Part shown: piece after piece, positions 52,792-62,366 of the stretch
How the letters are laid out: each line of letters begins with the position of its first letter
Numbering within the stretch: position 1 is the stretch's first letter
From: an uncultured Aquimarina sp.
GTDB lineage: Bacteria; Bacteroidota; Bacteroidia; Flavobacteriales; Flavobacteriaceae
Direction of reading: 5' to 3'
Assembly (NCBI GenBank): GCA_947489685.1
Contig: CANLEM010000001.1
Span: forward strand, 806,001-870,000
Length of the DNA: 64,000 nucleotides
Program-made: the position numbers and the translations under genes
Notes under the pieces: model-generated
Told to the model about the DNA's origin: nothing
Seen by the model: only the letters and a program-made list of their open reading frames with translations
The model's database searches: none

Positions 52792-52821
52792 TTGGAAATA
52801 TTCCAAAATCTTGTATCTTTG
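52792..52821 (+). promoter_or_regulatory. Promoter of the S24 repressor gene with overlapping operator dyad 2
   Basis: TTG (52792-52794), a 19-bp spacer and TATCTTTG (52814-52821) form a full Bacteroidota promoter. The dyad TTGGAAATATTCCAA (52792-52806) covers the -33 box. It shares the half-site TGGAA with dyad 1, which suggests autorepression. Confidence 0.65.
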
Positions 52822-52881
52822 TTATTAGTTATCCCAGATTAAAAGGTATGTATATGATATAATAATTAAAATCCTGATTTT

Positions 52882-53649
52882 ATGGATAATTTAACTGACC
52901 AAACAATTAAGCGATTTAAACAAATTCGCGAAGAGAACCATTATACCCAAGCTGATTTTGCCAGTATTTTGCAAATCAAAAATTCGACTGCTGATATCGA
53001 AAGGGGTAAGACAAAAATATCTGGAAAAGTTGTAGCTAGATTACTACAAGAATTCAGCATTAATCCTTTATGGTTATTTGGAGAAAGTCATCAAAAAAAT
53101 ATTCAACTGCACTTAGGTGATGTTTCTCCCAAAGTGGTAACCGTAGATACTCAAAATAACGAAAATATTGTTTTAGTTAATGTCAAGGCGGCTGCGGGGT
53201 ATCCGCATAATGTGCAGGATGTAGATTGGTATCAACAATTGCCCGCGTTTGATATCCCATTACCCGAATACCGAAATGCGACATATAGAGGTTTTCAGGT
53301 TGAAGGTGATAGTATGATGCCTGTATTAGAGCCAAAAGAATGGGTGATTGGAAAAGCAATTAATAACCTTTCTGAGATTGGCAATAATTCGATTTGCGTG
53401 GTAGTACTTGAAGATAGTGTTGTGGTAAAAAAAATAAAAAAGAATGAAGACGCTTCTGTGATTACATTAGTTTCTTTAAACTCTGAGTATTTACCATATA
53501 ATATTCAAACACATCAAATCGTAGAGTTGTGGGAAATAAATAGTAAGTTAAGTTTTAATATTGATGCTAATTCTGATACTGCAAGTTTAAAGCAATTACA
53601 AGAAGCGATGCTTGTGTTAACTTCTGAAGTAAGAAGTTTAAAAAGTTAA
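52882..53649 (+). CDS. XRE-HTH/S24 peptidase repressor (LexA-like)
   Basis: 255 residues. An N-terminal helix-turn-helix (about 6-66, with TQADFASILQIKNSTADIERG) is followed by an S24 autopeptidase domain: Ala105-Gly106 cleavage pair in VKAAAGYP, catalytic Ser144 in VEGDSMMP, and Lys183 in VVVKKI. Proteins of this type are cleaved on DNA damage and release target genes. The divergent promoter region carries two TGGAA dyads, and the divergent genes are DUF559, the radical-SAM remnant and DUF4130. A DNA-damage-type regulon is inferred. The last ~30 residues are a probable coiled coil. Confidence 0.9.
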   Translation: MDNLTDQTIKRFKQIREENHYTQADFASILQIKNSTADIERGKTKISGKVVARLLQEFSINPLWLFGESHQKNIQLHLGDVSPKVVTVDTQNNENIVLVNVKAAAGYPHNVQDVDWYQQLPAFDIPLPEYRNATYRGFQVEGDSMMPVLEPKEWVIGKAINNLSEIGNNSICVVVLEDSVVVKKIKKNEDASVITLVSLNSEYLPYNIQTHQIVELWEINSKLSFNIDANSDTASLKQLQEAMLVLTSEVRSLKS

Positions 53650-54647
53650 TTAATTATGTCTAATGCTTTAGCATGTGCTATGGCTTCGTCTGAAGTGCGT
53701 ACCAATAGGATAGGTGTTATTTTGAAGGAATCTATTATTTTTTGAATCCGTTTTTCTTTACGTTTGTGATTTACACTTCTTAAATATATCGCCAAAATGC
53801 GATTGGGATATTGTGTTGCTATTTTGGTATAAATATCGGCATCCTTTTCTCCACTATCTCCAATTAAAACAAATTTCATTTCAGGATACATTTTTAAAAG
53901 ATTTAGAATTTCTGATTGCTTATGAGGCATTTTGGGCTTTGGTGTTTTGTCAAACGGAGTTCTAAAATCTCTAAGTAAAATTGGGCCCTTAGGAAAGTTG
54001 TTTTTTTTGAAAAAAGCACTTAAATAATCATATAAATTCCAAGGACTATTACTTACATAAAAAAATGGATTAACCGGATTATTTTTCTTCCCTTTATGAA
54101 GTTTGTCATAAAATTTTACAGTACCCTCAATGGCTAATCTTTTATCAAAATTTTTAAAAAAAGTATTTGCGATAACGCGCCATTTAAAAAAAGAAGCGAC
54201 TCCTGTGTGCAAAATAGTGTCATCAATATCACTAATAATACCGTATTCTGCATCAGATGATGGAATAAGCATTTGACTTATGAAATTGTTGTTGTCGCTT
54301 ATTTTCTTTTTTGTTTCACCATCTTTATAGGATACAGAGTAGGTTAACCATCCTTTTTGGTCAAGGTATGTAGAGAGCGTCGAGATATCTTTTTCTAGAT
54401 GATAGTACCCTTCGGGATCTGTTGATGTTTCTATAATGTCTCCATCAGGAAGTTTTAATACTACAGGTGTGTTTCGTATTTCGTCACTTTCAAATTGTCG
54501 ATAAATATTTCGTAACGTTTTTAATACACTTTGGTTTAGGCTAAAATCTATGTTTTCATCTTCAAGAGCTCTTCCGGTGGCACGAAAAAGGTAAGGAGTG
54601 CCATAACCTAGGTAGGGGTTGATCCGTAAAGCTTTCTTTTTGAACAT
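53646..54647 (-). CDS. App1-type phosphatidate phosphatase (DUF2183)
   Basis: 333 residues. The catalytic DxDxT motif is DIDDT (140-144), with FYVSNSPWNLYDYL and LIGDSGEKDADIY following, as in yeast App1 and its bacterial relatives. A beta domain precedes it (about 55-110). Bacterial members may dephosphorylate phosphatidate or similar lipids. There is no signal peptide. Its last 4 bp overlap the convergent S24 repressor gene. Confidence 0.9.
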   Translation of the reverse strand: MFKKKALRINPYLGYGTPYLFRATGRALEDENIDFSLNQSVLKTLRNIYRQFESDEIRNTPVVLKLPDGDIIETSTDPEGYYHLEKDISTLSTYLDQKGWLTYSVSYKDGETKKKISDNNNFISQMLIPSSDAEYGIISDIDDTILHTGVASFFKWRVIANTFFKNFDKRLAIEGTVKFYDKLHKGKKNNPVNPFFYVSNSPWNLYDYLSAFFKKNNFPKGPILLRDFRTPFDKTPKPKMPHKQSEILNLLKMYPEMKFVLIGDSGEKDADIYTKIATQYPNRILAIYLRSVNHKRKEKRIQKIIDSFKITPILLVRTSDEAIAHAKALDIIN

Positions 54648-54675
54648 GTAAAAAAATAGATTTTGACATAAAAAT

Positions 54676-54706
54676 AAACAACCTCGCCAAAAGGAGCGAG
54701 GTTGTC
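54676..54706 (-). terminator. Terminator of hppA
   Basis: Stem ACAACCTCGC / GCGAGGTTGT with an 8-nt loop, placed just after the hppA stop on the minus strand. Confidence 0.85.
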
Positions 54707-54733
54707 AAGATATAATTTTGTGTTTTTTTTATT

Positions 54734-57034
54734 TTAATGAAGTTTTGTAGCCACAATTTTTGATTGTGAATCTTCATTTTCTTTAAGTTCAGCACTTTTT
54801 TCTAAAGTAGTTTTAGACGGTTGAACAATTTCGATATCGTTATCTGCAACAGCTGTTTCTTCGGTATGGCCTCCTAAAATTGGAGCGATCACCAATCCGA
54901 TTAAACATGTTAACTTGATTAAAATATTCATAGATGGACCAGAAGTATCTTTAAACGGATCTCCAACAGTGTCTCCTGTTACAGCAGCCTTATGAGCATC
55001 AGAACCTTTGTAAGTCATCTCTCCATTAATTTCTACACCAGCTTCAAAAGATTTTTTTGCATTGTCCCATGCGCCTCCTGCATTGTTTTGAAAGATGGCC
55101 CATAACACACCACTTACAGTAACACCAGCCATATATCCTCCAAGCATTTCGGCAATTGCTAATTTATCCATTCCGAATAATAAAGGTACAAAGGCTATTA
55201 CTATAGGAAATCCAATAGTTAATAATCCCGGTAACATCATTTCTTTTAGTGAAGCTTTTGTGGAAATAGCAACACATTTGTCGTATTCTGGTGTTCCGGT
55301 ACCTTCCATAATCCCGGCAATATCTCTAAATTGACGACGTACTTCTTGTACCATTTCCATGGCTGCTTTACCTACAGCATTCATTGCTAGTGCCGAAAAT
55401 ACTACTGGTACCATACCACCAACAAAAAGCATTGCTAATACAGGTGCTTTAAAAATATTAATTCCATCTATCCCTGTAAAAGTAACATATGCAGCAAATA
55501 ATGCTAAAGACGTAAGTGCTGCAGAAGCAATAGCAAATCCTTTACCTGTTGCAGCTGTTGTATTTCCAACAGAATCAAGAATATCTGTACGCTCTCTAAC
55601 AATTGGTTCTTGTTCGCTCATTTCTGCAATACCACCGGCATTGTCCGAAATAGGACCGAAAGCATCAATAGCCAATTGCATTGCTGTAGTGGCCATCATA
55701 GCAGAAGCTGCTAATGCAACTCCATAAAACCCTGCAAAAGCATAAGATGCCCAAATTGCACCAGCAAATAATAAAACAGATGGGAACGTAGAAATCATTC
55801 CTGTAGCCAAGCCTGCTATTATGTTGGTTCCAGCACCTGTGCTTGATTGTTGAACAATTTTAAGAATAGGTGATTTGCCCAATCCAGTATAATATTCAGT
55901 AACAGATGAGATTACTGCTCCAACTGTCAAGCCTACTAGAGTAGCATAAAAAACTCTCATTGCAGAAATCTCTACAAGACCTTCTCCAAAAAATTCCATT
56001 TTCATAGTCTCTGGGAGCATCCATTTACATAATGCGAAACAGCTTACCGCTACTAATATTATTGATGTCCAGTTACCAATATTAAGAGCCCCCATTACTT
56101 GAGCTTCTTTGGCTTCATTACTTTTAATTTTTACCAACATAGTTCCTATAACCGAGATGATAATACCAACACCTGCTATTGCCATAGGTAGTAAGATTGG
56201 TCCAATACCTCCAAAGGCATCTGAAATTGAACCTCCCATGTCTTTAATTACGTAATTTCCTAATACCATAGCAGCCAATACTGTGGCAACATAAGAACCA
56301 AATAAATCAGCTCCCATTCCTGCTACATCTCCTACATTGTCACCTACATTATCTGCAATGGTAGCTGGATTACGAGGATCGTCTTCAGGGATACCTGCTT
56401 CAACTTTACCAACAAGATCTGCACCTACATCTGCTGCCTTGGTATAAATACCTCCACCAACACGAGCAAATAATGCAATAGATTCTGCACCCAAAGAAAA
56501 ACCAGCTAACGTTTCAAGAACTATAGTCATTTTATCTGTAGAAACCCATTCGCCTCCCATAAAAACATTATAAAATATAATGAAGAATGCCGTTAGTCCT
56601 AATACTGCTAAACCTGCTACTCCAAGCCCCATAACAGTACCACCTCCAAAAGATATTTTTAGTGCATTAGGCAAACTGGTTCGAGCAGCCTGGGTGGTTC
56701 TAACATTTGTTTTAGTAGCAATCTTCATTCCTATGTTTCCTGCAAATGCAGAGAAAACAGCTCCAAAAATAAAGGCTATTACAATTAACCAATGCGTAGT
56801 GTCTACCACAATAGAAACAATAAATAACAGGATACTAACGATAACCACAAATATGGCAAGTAATTTATACTCTGCATTTAAGAAAGCTAAGGCACCTTCA
56901 TAGATATGATCCGAAATTTCTTTCATTTTACCATCACCGGCATCTTGTTTCATTACCCAAGATTTTTTAATAAGCATATAAATTAGCCCTAGTACTGCCA
57001 AAGCAATTGGCATATAAATCATATTTGATTCCAT
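54734..57034 (-). CDS. hppA: Membrane-bound ion-translocating pyrophosphatase
   Basis: 766 residues, about 16 membrane helices. The PPi-binding signature [19 protein letters not shown] is present, as is [15 protein letters not shown]. The diagnostic [10 protein letters not shown] carries Ala where K+-independent enzymes have Lys, so this belongs to the K+-dependent class. Whether it pumps H+, Na+ or both cannot be told from this alone. A charged C-terminal tail of about 45 residues ([12 protein letters not shown] onward) extends beyond the usual end. The soluble pyrophosphatase gene lies just upstream with its own terminator. Confidence 0.95.
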   Translation of the reverse strand: MESNMIYMPIALAVLGLIYMLIKKSWVMKQDAGDGKMKEISDHIYEGALAFLNAEYKLLAIFVVIVSILLFIVSIVVDTTHWLIVIAFIFGAVFSAFAGNIGMKIATKTNVRTTQAARTSLPNALKISFGGGTVMGLGVAGLAVLGLTAFFIIFYNVFMGGEWVSTDKMTIVLETLAGFSLGAESIALFARVGGGIYTKAADVGADLVGKVEAGIPEDDPRNPATIADNVGDNVGDVAGMGADLFGSYVATVLAAMVLGNYVIKDMGGSISDAFGGIGPILLPMAIAGVGIIISVIGTMLVKIKSNEAKEAQVMGALNIGNWTSIILVAVSCFALCKWMLPETMKMEFFGEGLVEISAMRVFYATLVGLTVGAVISSVTEYYTGLGKSPILKIVQQSSTGAGTNIIAGLATGMISTFPSVLLFAGAIWASYAFAGFYGVALAASAMMATTAMQLAIDAFGPISDNAGGIAEMSEQEPIVRERTDILDSVGNTTAATGKGFAIASAALTSLALFAAYVTFTGIDGINIFKAPVLAMLFVGGMVPVVFSALAMNAVGKAAMEMVQEVRRQFRDIAGIMEGTGTPEYDKCVAISTKASLKEMMLPGLLTIGFPIVIAFVPLLFGMDKLAIAEMLGGYMAGVTVSGVLWAIFQNNAGGAWDNAKKSFEAGVEINGEMTYKGSDAHKAAVTGDTVGDPFKDTSGPSMNILIKLTCLIGLVIAPILGGHTEETAVADNDIEIVQPSKTTLEKSAELKENEDSQSKIVATKLH

Positions 57035-57061
57035 TAAATATATTTTAAGTTAATTAGTCGC

Positions 57062-57090
57062 TAAAAGTAGTAAAAATACCCTAAATACAA
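57062..57090 (-). promoter_or_regulatory. Promoter of hppA
   Basis: TTG (57090-57088 on the minus strand), an 18-bp spacer and TACTTTTA (57069-57062) match seven of eight -7 bases, 27 bp before the ATG. Confidence 0.5.
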
Positions 57091-57126
57091 AAAGCTCAAT
57101 ATTTATAATAAAATATTGAGCTTTTT
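57089..57126 (-). terminator. Terminator of ppa
   Basis: The 15-bp stem AAAAAGCTCAATATT / AATATTGAGCTTTTT encloses a short AT loop. It ends ppa transcription ahead of hppA and overlaps the hppA -33 box. Confidence 0.9.
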
Positions 57127-57146
57127 ATGATTTTTTGAAATAAAAT

Positions 57147-57677
57147 TTAAGAGATGCTAAACAATCCCTCAGGTTTATCTTCGATATCGTCAAAACGTTT
57201 TACGCAGGCTTCAATAATGCTTTTGGCCTCATCAATATTACCCCATCCACCAACATCAACTTTTTTCTCTTCAAGATCCTTGTATACCTGAAAAAAGTGT
57301 TCGATTTCTTTTATTAAGTGAGGGTTCATTTCTTTTAAATCGGCTAATCTATTTGCAATAGGATCTGCAACAGGAACACAGATGATCTTTTCATCTGGTC
57401 CTTTTTCATCTGCCATATGAAAAACACCAATAGGCTTAACTTCAATTACACAACCCGGAAATGTAGGTTCTGTAACTAATACCAATACATCTAGAGGATC
57501 ACCATCCAATGCAAGAGTTTCTGGAATAAAACCATAATCAGCAGGATACATCATAGATGAAAATATCATGCGATCGTAGCGTATTTTTTTGATATCAAAA
57601 TCGTATTCGTATTTATTTCGACTTCCCTTAGGAATTTCAATAAGTACATCGAAGCTTTCGCGAGTAGCTGCGCTCAT
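57147..57677 (-). CDS. ppa: Inorganic pyrophosphatase (family I, soluble)
   Basis: 176 residues from the ATG at 57675-57677; an upstream extension of 10 Lys-rich residues lacks family support. Family I markers are IPKGSRNKYEYDFD, DYGFIPETLALDGDPLDVLVL and DEKIICVPVADP, with the metal-binding aspartates. It hydrolyses PPi in the cytoplasm. It is next to hppA, so both a soluble and an ion-pumping PPase are encoded together; each has its own terminator. Confidence 0.96.
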   Translation of the reverse strand: MSAATRESFDVLIEIPKGSRNKYEYDFDIKKIRYDRMIFSSMMYPADYGFIPETLALDGDPLDVLVLVTEPTFPGCVIEVKPIGVFHMADEKGPDEKIICVPVADPIANRLADLKEMNPHLIKEIEHFFQVYKDLEEKKVDVGGWGNIDEAKSIIEACVKRFDDIEDKPEGLFSIS

Positions 57678-57704
57678 AATCTTTGTTTTCTTTTTAATGG
57701 GCGG

Positions 57705-57712
57705 CAAAGATA
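57705..57712 (-). promoter_or_regulatory. Probable -7 element of ppa
   Basis: TATCTTTG on the minus strand, 27 bp before the chosen ATG. No TTG box is seen at the usual distance. Confidence 0.45.
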
Positions 57713-57861
57713 GGTATTACAAGGGGTTAGTTAAAATTTATTCGGAGAAAATATCAAATTTGTACTTAAAATTTAATCTTAAGTTAACCAATAACGTTTT
57801 CGGTAGGCCGATCGTGTCAAGATTAATGCAATTTTATCCTGAATTTATTTAAGAAAATAGA

Positions 57862-60357
57862 TTAGAAATAAAATCCAAATGATCCTGTAACTCCAAATTT
57901 ACGGGCATCAGGGTTGTCAAAATAATTTCCTCTAAAATGAAAATCAATTCTAAAAATTTTAAAAATATTACCTACACCAAGGCTATACTCCCAATACACT
58001 TCGTCTTCGGGTGCAATTAGGATTTCGTTAGAAGGTGCACTAAGCAAGATATTTTCATCAGACAATTGTCCCCAGGCTCCTCTAACACCAACTAATTCTC
58101 TTAAATTAAGTTTTCTTAGTAATGGTATTCTAGAAAAAATCCTTCCGTTAAAATTATGTTCTAAATGTAATGTTGCATAGGTATCGGTAACAAATTCGTA
58201 AAAATTAAGTAACGGAAATGTATTGTATATCGATAAATAGGTTTGGTTACCAGGTATTACACTTAATAGGCCTAAAGGCACGTCTCCAAAAGTTTTTCCT
58301 AGTTCGAGTGTGCTGTTTAACCTTCCAAAACCTCCAATATTCCAGGGCTGTTGATATAAAAGTTGGATTTTTTGATACTCAAAATCACTTTCGATTAATC
58401 CTTTGACACCCACGCTATAATTAAGAAACAAGGTGGCAAAATCTCCTTCGTTTACTGTGATTTTATCAACACCATAACCTGTTGTTTTTCTTCCAGGAAA
58501 ATATGCTAAAGAAGTGGCAATTTCGGTTTGCTTGATTTCTGATTCTAGCACATTCGTTTCTGAGTCTATAAAATCCAAACTAAACAAAGATCTATCTGCG
58601 GGTTTTAATGTCCTAAAGGACCCAGTAACTCCTACCGTAAAATTTTTCTTAGGTTCTAACTGCATAGAAAATGCAGTCAAATTAATCGAAGTTAGCCTGT
58701 CGTTATCCCCAGTAGCTATTATTGAAGAGGAAGCTAAGCTTCTTCCTTCTACATCATTGGTATTTGTCAAACTGGCTCCTAATTGCTCTACATCTCTTCG
58801 GTTTCCGGCGGATACAATGAGTCTAGATTTTCGATCTACAAGATATTTACCGGATACTCCATATTTAAACTTCGTATCCTTAAATCCGTAGGCTCCATAC
58901 CCTTCGATTCTCCATCTATCGTTGGCTGTAAAATAAGTTCGTCCCCCGGCTCTTAATCTCCAGCCTTCGATGTCATTAAAACCGACAGTAGAGAATAGAG
59001 GTCCAAAATCGAAACCATCAAACTCTACATATCCCGTAGCTAATATGGTTCCTATGTTATAGAGTCTTTTAAAAGCTTTTACGGTTCGTAAGGTGTCTAA
59101 AAGCTTATATACTTTTTGTTCATCTTTATTAAGTTCTTCCATTCTGGCATTCTTCCAGAATGAATCTTCGCGATTATAAATGTCCTGATCGTAGGGATCT
59201 ACTTGGCTTTGATAGAATTTTCTATCCTTTTTTTGGTCAAATTTGTAATTGTCAAATAGTGTTGTTCTTTTTCCGTATACACCGCGAGATTTTTCCTTTT
59301 TACTAAAAGCAAAATCGGATTGAAAATAATCTTTGGTAATCAAAAATATCGAATCATTTAGCACATCAAATTCCTGTTCGATATATAAATCTTTTACCCA
59401 GTTAATATTGGCGCTTTTAGTAATTTCGAGATTAATTTCTTTAATGGCCCATGTAGTATCGTTTACCCAAAAATCACCTTTAAAAGTAAGTTCGTTCTTT
59501 CTTCTAGGGTAATAAATAATATTGTAGCACCATTTATTGCCAATGTATGCACTGTCTGAAAGTACATAATTATACACGCCGACTCCTGTTCGAGATAACG
59601 GACTAGTAAAACTTTTGTCGAAAAATTTTAGATAATTATCATATACATCGTAATCGGAGTATAAATCTTTTACGAATGCAATAAGTGTTTGATTATCGCT
59701 AAAACCAGCATTTTTGTTTCCAGTTAGTACTTCTTTAGTTTCATTAATAACATTGTCCCCATAGACTTTTGAGATAGCTTCATTAAGAAAAATAGGTAAA
59801 TATGTTTTTCCGGTTATTCTCGAAGTATCCACATCATTAAAAATGAATTCCATACCATTAAAAATCCTGCTATTGATTAGGCTACTATCTATAGTGTTTA
59901 GGTCAAACTCTAATTTTTCATACTTATCATATGTGTATTGTTTGAATTTTTTGACCCCGTTTTCTCTTCGATTATCCCATATTTTTTTCAGAATATCTAT
60001 TGCGGGATTATTTTTCTTGGAAGTTTTACCTTTGTAAATAACCACTTCGTCTAATGAAGCAGCTTCTTCTTCCAAGGTAATTTCCATATTATACGTAACT
60101 CGTTTGGTGAGTTTTACGTTTTTGGTTTCAAAACCAATAAAAGAGATTTTAATGCTCGAATGATTGTCATCAGATTCCATATAAAATCTACCATTCTCAT
60201 CGGTAATAGTACCTATGGTAGAATTAACGAAAACTATATTTGCAAAAGGTATGGGTTGTTTGTTGCTGTCGTAAACCTGACCACCAACTTTGGTTTGCGC
60301 AAGAAGAAAAGTACAACTAAATATTGTTAGAATTCCCCCTAAAATCAAATCTCTCAT
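57862..60357 (-). CDS. DUF5686 outer-membrane protein with CarboxypepD_reg-like domain
   Basis: 831 residues with signal peptide (about 1-20). A CarboxypepD_reg-like beta domain (about 24-105: GGQVYDSNKQPIPFANIVFV, TDENGRF) is followed by a long DUF5686 region with alternating strands and a barrel-like C-terminus ending in GSFGFYF, typical of an outer-membrane protein. TonB-dependent-type plug motifs are not evident. Function unknown. It is probably an outer-membrane assembly or uptake component widespread in Bacteroidota. A single gene. Confidence 0.88.
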   Translation of the reverse strand: MRDLILGGILTIFSCTFLLAQTKVGGQVYDSNKQPIPFANIVFVNSTIGTITDENGRFYMESDDNHSSIKISFIGFETKNVKLTKRVTYNMEITLEEEAASLDEVVIYKGKTSKKNNPAIDILKKIWDNRRENGVKKFKQYTYDKYEKLEFDLNTIDSSLINSRIFNGMEFIFNDVDTSRITGKTYLPIFLNEAISKVYGDNVINETKEVLTGNKNAGFSDNQTLIAFVKDLYSDYDVYDNYLKFFDKSFTSPLSRTGVGVYNYVLSDSAYIGNKWCYNIIYYPRRKNELTFKGDFWVNDTTWAIKEINLEITKSANINWVKDLYIEQEFDVLNDSIFLITKDYFQSDFAFSKKEKSRGVYGKRTTLFDNYKFDQKKDRKFYQSQVDPYDQDIYNREDSFWKNARMEELNKDEQKVYKLLDTLRTVKAFKRLYNIGTILATGYVEFDGFDFGPLFSTVGFNDIEGWRLRAGGRTYFTANDRWRIEGYGAYGFKDTKFKYGVSGKYLVDRKSRLIVSAGNRRDVEQLGASLTNTNDVEGRSLASSSIIATGDNDRLTSINLTAFSMQLEPKKNFTVGVTGSFRTLKPADRSLFSLDFIDSETNVLESEIKQTEIATSLAYFPGRKTTGYGVDKITVNEGDFATLFLNYSVGVKGLIESDFEYQKIQLLYQQPWNIGGFGRLNSTLELGKTFGDVPLGLLSVIPGNQTYLSIYNTFPLLNFYEFVTDTYATLHLEHNFNGRIFSRIPLLRKLNLRELVGVRGAWGQLSDENILLSAPSNEILIAPEDEVYWEYSLGVGNIFKIFRIDFHFRGNYFDNPDARKFGVTGSFGFYF

Positions 60358-60466
60358 CTAAAGCTATTAAAATTAATACTTGTGATAATGTTAGTGGATC
60401 ACCTCAATTTTCAGGCCAATTTTTGATATTCCTGAAATTGATGAAACGCAAAATAAAAGCTTTATT

Positions 60467-61444
60467 TTATTTATACATTACTTTTTTTACAGCTTTAACA
60501 ACATCTTTACTATTAGGTAACCATTCTTCTAATAATCCTGGAGAATACGGAGTTGGAGTATCTGCGGTATTAATTTTAATGATGGGAGCATCTAAATAAT
60601 CAAAAATATTTGATTGAACCTGATATGTGATTTCTGAAGCAATATTGGCGAGTGGCCATGCTTCTTCTAGTATGATCAAGCGATTTGTTTTTTTAACTGA
60701 AGTAAATATAGCATCAAGATCCAAAGGGCGTACTGTTCTTAAATCTATAATTTCGCAAGAGATATTTTCTTTTGCCAACTCATCTGCCGCTTTGTAGGCT
60801 TCTTTGATAATTTTTCCGAAAGAAACGATTGTAACATCATTACCTTCTCTTTTGGTTTCGGCCACTCCTAAAGGGATTGTGTATTCTCCTTCGGGTACTT
60901 CGGCCTTATCACCGTACATTTGTTCACTTTCCATAAAGATAACGGGATCATTATCTCTTATGGCTGATTTTAATAATCCTTTAGCATCTTTTGGGTTAGA
61001 AGGGATAACTACTTTTAAACCAGGAGTATTTGCAAACCAATTTTCAAAAGCTTGAGAGTGCGTTGCTCCTAATTGCCCTGCCGATGCTGTAGGACCTCTA
61101 AAAACAATAGGTATATTAAATTGACCACCACTCATTTGACGCATTTTGGCGGCATTGTTTATGATTTGATCAATACCTACCAATGAAAAGTTAAAGGTCA
61201 TAAACTCTATGATGGGCCGATTACCATTCATAGCACTTCCTACACCAATTCCTGAAAAACCTAATTCTGAGATAGGAGTATCCAGAACCCTTTCTGGGCC
61301 AAACTCATCTAGCATACCTTTACTAGCTTTATAGGCTCCATTGTATTCTGCTACTTCTTCACCCATTAAATAAATAGATTCGTCGCGACGCATTTCTTCA
61401 CTCATGGCTTCGCAAATTGCTTCTCTGAATTGTATCGTTTTCAT
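60467..61444 (-). CDS. pdhB: Pyruvate dehydrogenase E1 component, beta subunit
   Basis: 325 residues. E1-beta marks: TIQFREAICEAMSEEMRRD, YLMGEEVAEYNGAYKASKG, and FRGPTASAGQLGATHSQAFE. The C-terminal transketolase domain reads IIDLRTVRPLDLDAI. With E1-alpha it decarboxylates pyruvate using TPP and transfers the acetyl to lipoate on E2. E1-alpha and E2 are not in the window, so the complex is encoded in separate places. Confidence 0.95.
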   Translation of the reverse strand: MKTIQFREAICEAMSEEMRRDESIYLMGEEVAEYNGAYKASKGMLDEFGPERVLDTPISELGFSGIGVGSAMNGNRPIIEFMTFNFSLVGIDQIINNAAKMRQMSGGQFNIPIVFRGPTASAGQLGATHSQAFENWFANTPGLKVVIPSNPKDAKGLLKSAIRDNDPVIFMESEQMYGDKAEVPEGEYTIPLGVAETKREGNDVTIVSFGKIIKEAYKAADELAKENISCEIIDLRTVRPLDLDAIFTSVKKTNRLIILEEAWPLANIASEITYQVQSNIFDYLDAPIIKINTADTPTPYSPGLLEEWLPNSKDVVKAVKKVMYK

Positions 61445-61478
61445 TAATATAAATGTTATTTTTGTGCTATACGAAAGG

Positions 61479-61486
61479 CAAAAGTA
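61479..61486 (-). promoter_or_regulatory. Probable -7 element of pdhB
   Basis: TACTTTTG on the minus strand, 34 bp before the pdhB ATG. A matching TTG box is not clear. Confidence 0.4.
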
Positions 61487-61608
61487 GCAATTAAAACCCT
61501 TTGATTACTCCTGAATATTGAAAAATTTATTATGCACGCATAGTAAATTAGACATTTTATTTGTACCTTCGCCTTTATTATTAAATTCTCAAAAAATACC
61601 TATATAAA

Positions 61609-62355
61609 ATGAAGATATTAGTATGTATTAGCCATGTGCCAGACACGACTTCCAAAATTAATTTTACGGATGGTGATACTAAATTTGACACAAATGGGGT
61701 GCAATTTGTAATTAACCCTAATGACGAATTTGGATTAACTCGAGCAATGTGGTTTAAAGAAAAGCAGGGCGCATCTGTTGATGTGGTAAATGTTGGTGGC
61801 CCAGAAACCGAGCCTACATTGCGTAAAGCACTTGCTATTGGTGCAGATAATGCTATTAGAGTTAATACTGAAGCAACAGATGGTTTTTATGTAGCCAAAC
61901 AATTAGCTAAGGTTATTCAGGATGGAGGTTATGATCTTGTTATAGGAGGTAGAGAGTCTATTGATTATAATGGAGGTATGGTTCCGGGTATGGTTGCTGC
62001 TCTTACTGGAGCAAATTTTGTAAATACTTGTATCGGATTAGAAATTGATGGTAATACAGCCACAGCTACTCGCGAAATTGACGGAGGTAAAGAAACATCT
62101 ACTACAACGCTACCTTTGGTAGTAGGCGGACAAAAAGGTTTGGTTGAAGAGAGTGATCTTCGTATTCCGAACATGAGAGGTATCATGATGGCTCGTAAAA
62201 AACCACTTACAGTGGTTGACCCTGTAGATGTAGCCCAAGAAACTAAAGCGGTACAATTTCAAAAACCAGCTCCAAAAGGAGATGTGAAGTTAGTATCCCC
62301 AGACAACGTTCAGGAACTTATAGATTTATTACATAACGAAGCAAAAGCTATTTAA
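61609..62355 (+). CDS. etfB: Electron transfer flavoprotein beta subunit
   Basis: 248 residues. ETF-beta marks: MKILVCISHVPDTTSKINF, GRESIDYNGGMVPGMVAALT and the RIPNMRGIMMARKKP region. With the alpha subunit it carries electrons from acyl-CoA and other dehydrogenases to the quinone pool. It binds AMP, while FAD is mainly bound by alpha. etfA follows after 11 bp. Confidence 0.96.
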   Translation: MKILVCISHVPDTTSKINFTDGDTKFDTNGVQFVINPNDEFGLTRAMWFKEKQGASVDVVNVGGPETEPTLRKALAIGADNAIRVNTEATDGFYVAKQLAKVIQDGGYDLVIGGRESIDYNGGMVPGMVAALTGANFVNTCIGLEIDGNTATATREIDGGKETSTTTLPLVVGGQKGLVEESDLRIPNMRGIMMARKKPLTVVDPVDVAQETKAVQFQKPAPKGDVKLVSPDNVQELIDLLHNEAKAI

Positions 62356-62366
62356 AAGAAAAAAAT

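Noticed and set aside
55095-55727. Plus-strand open frames within hppA
   Set aside because: Long antisense frames are common in low-complexity membrane-protein genes. The minus strand is clearly hppA.
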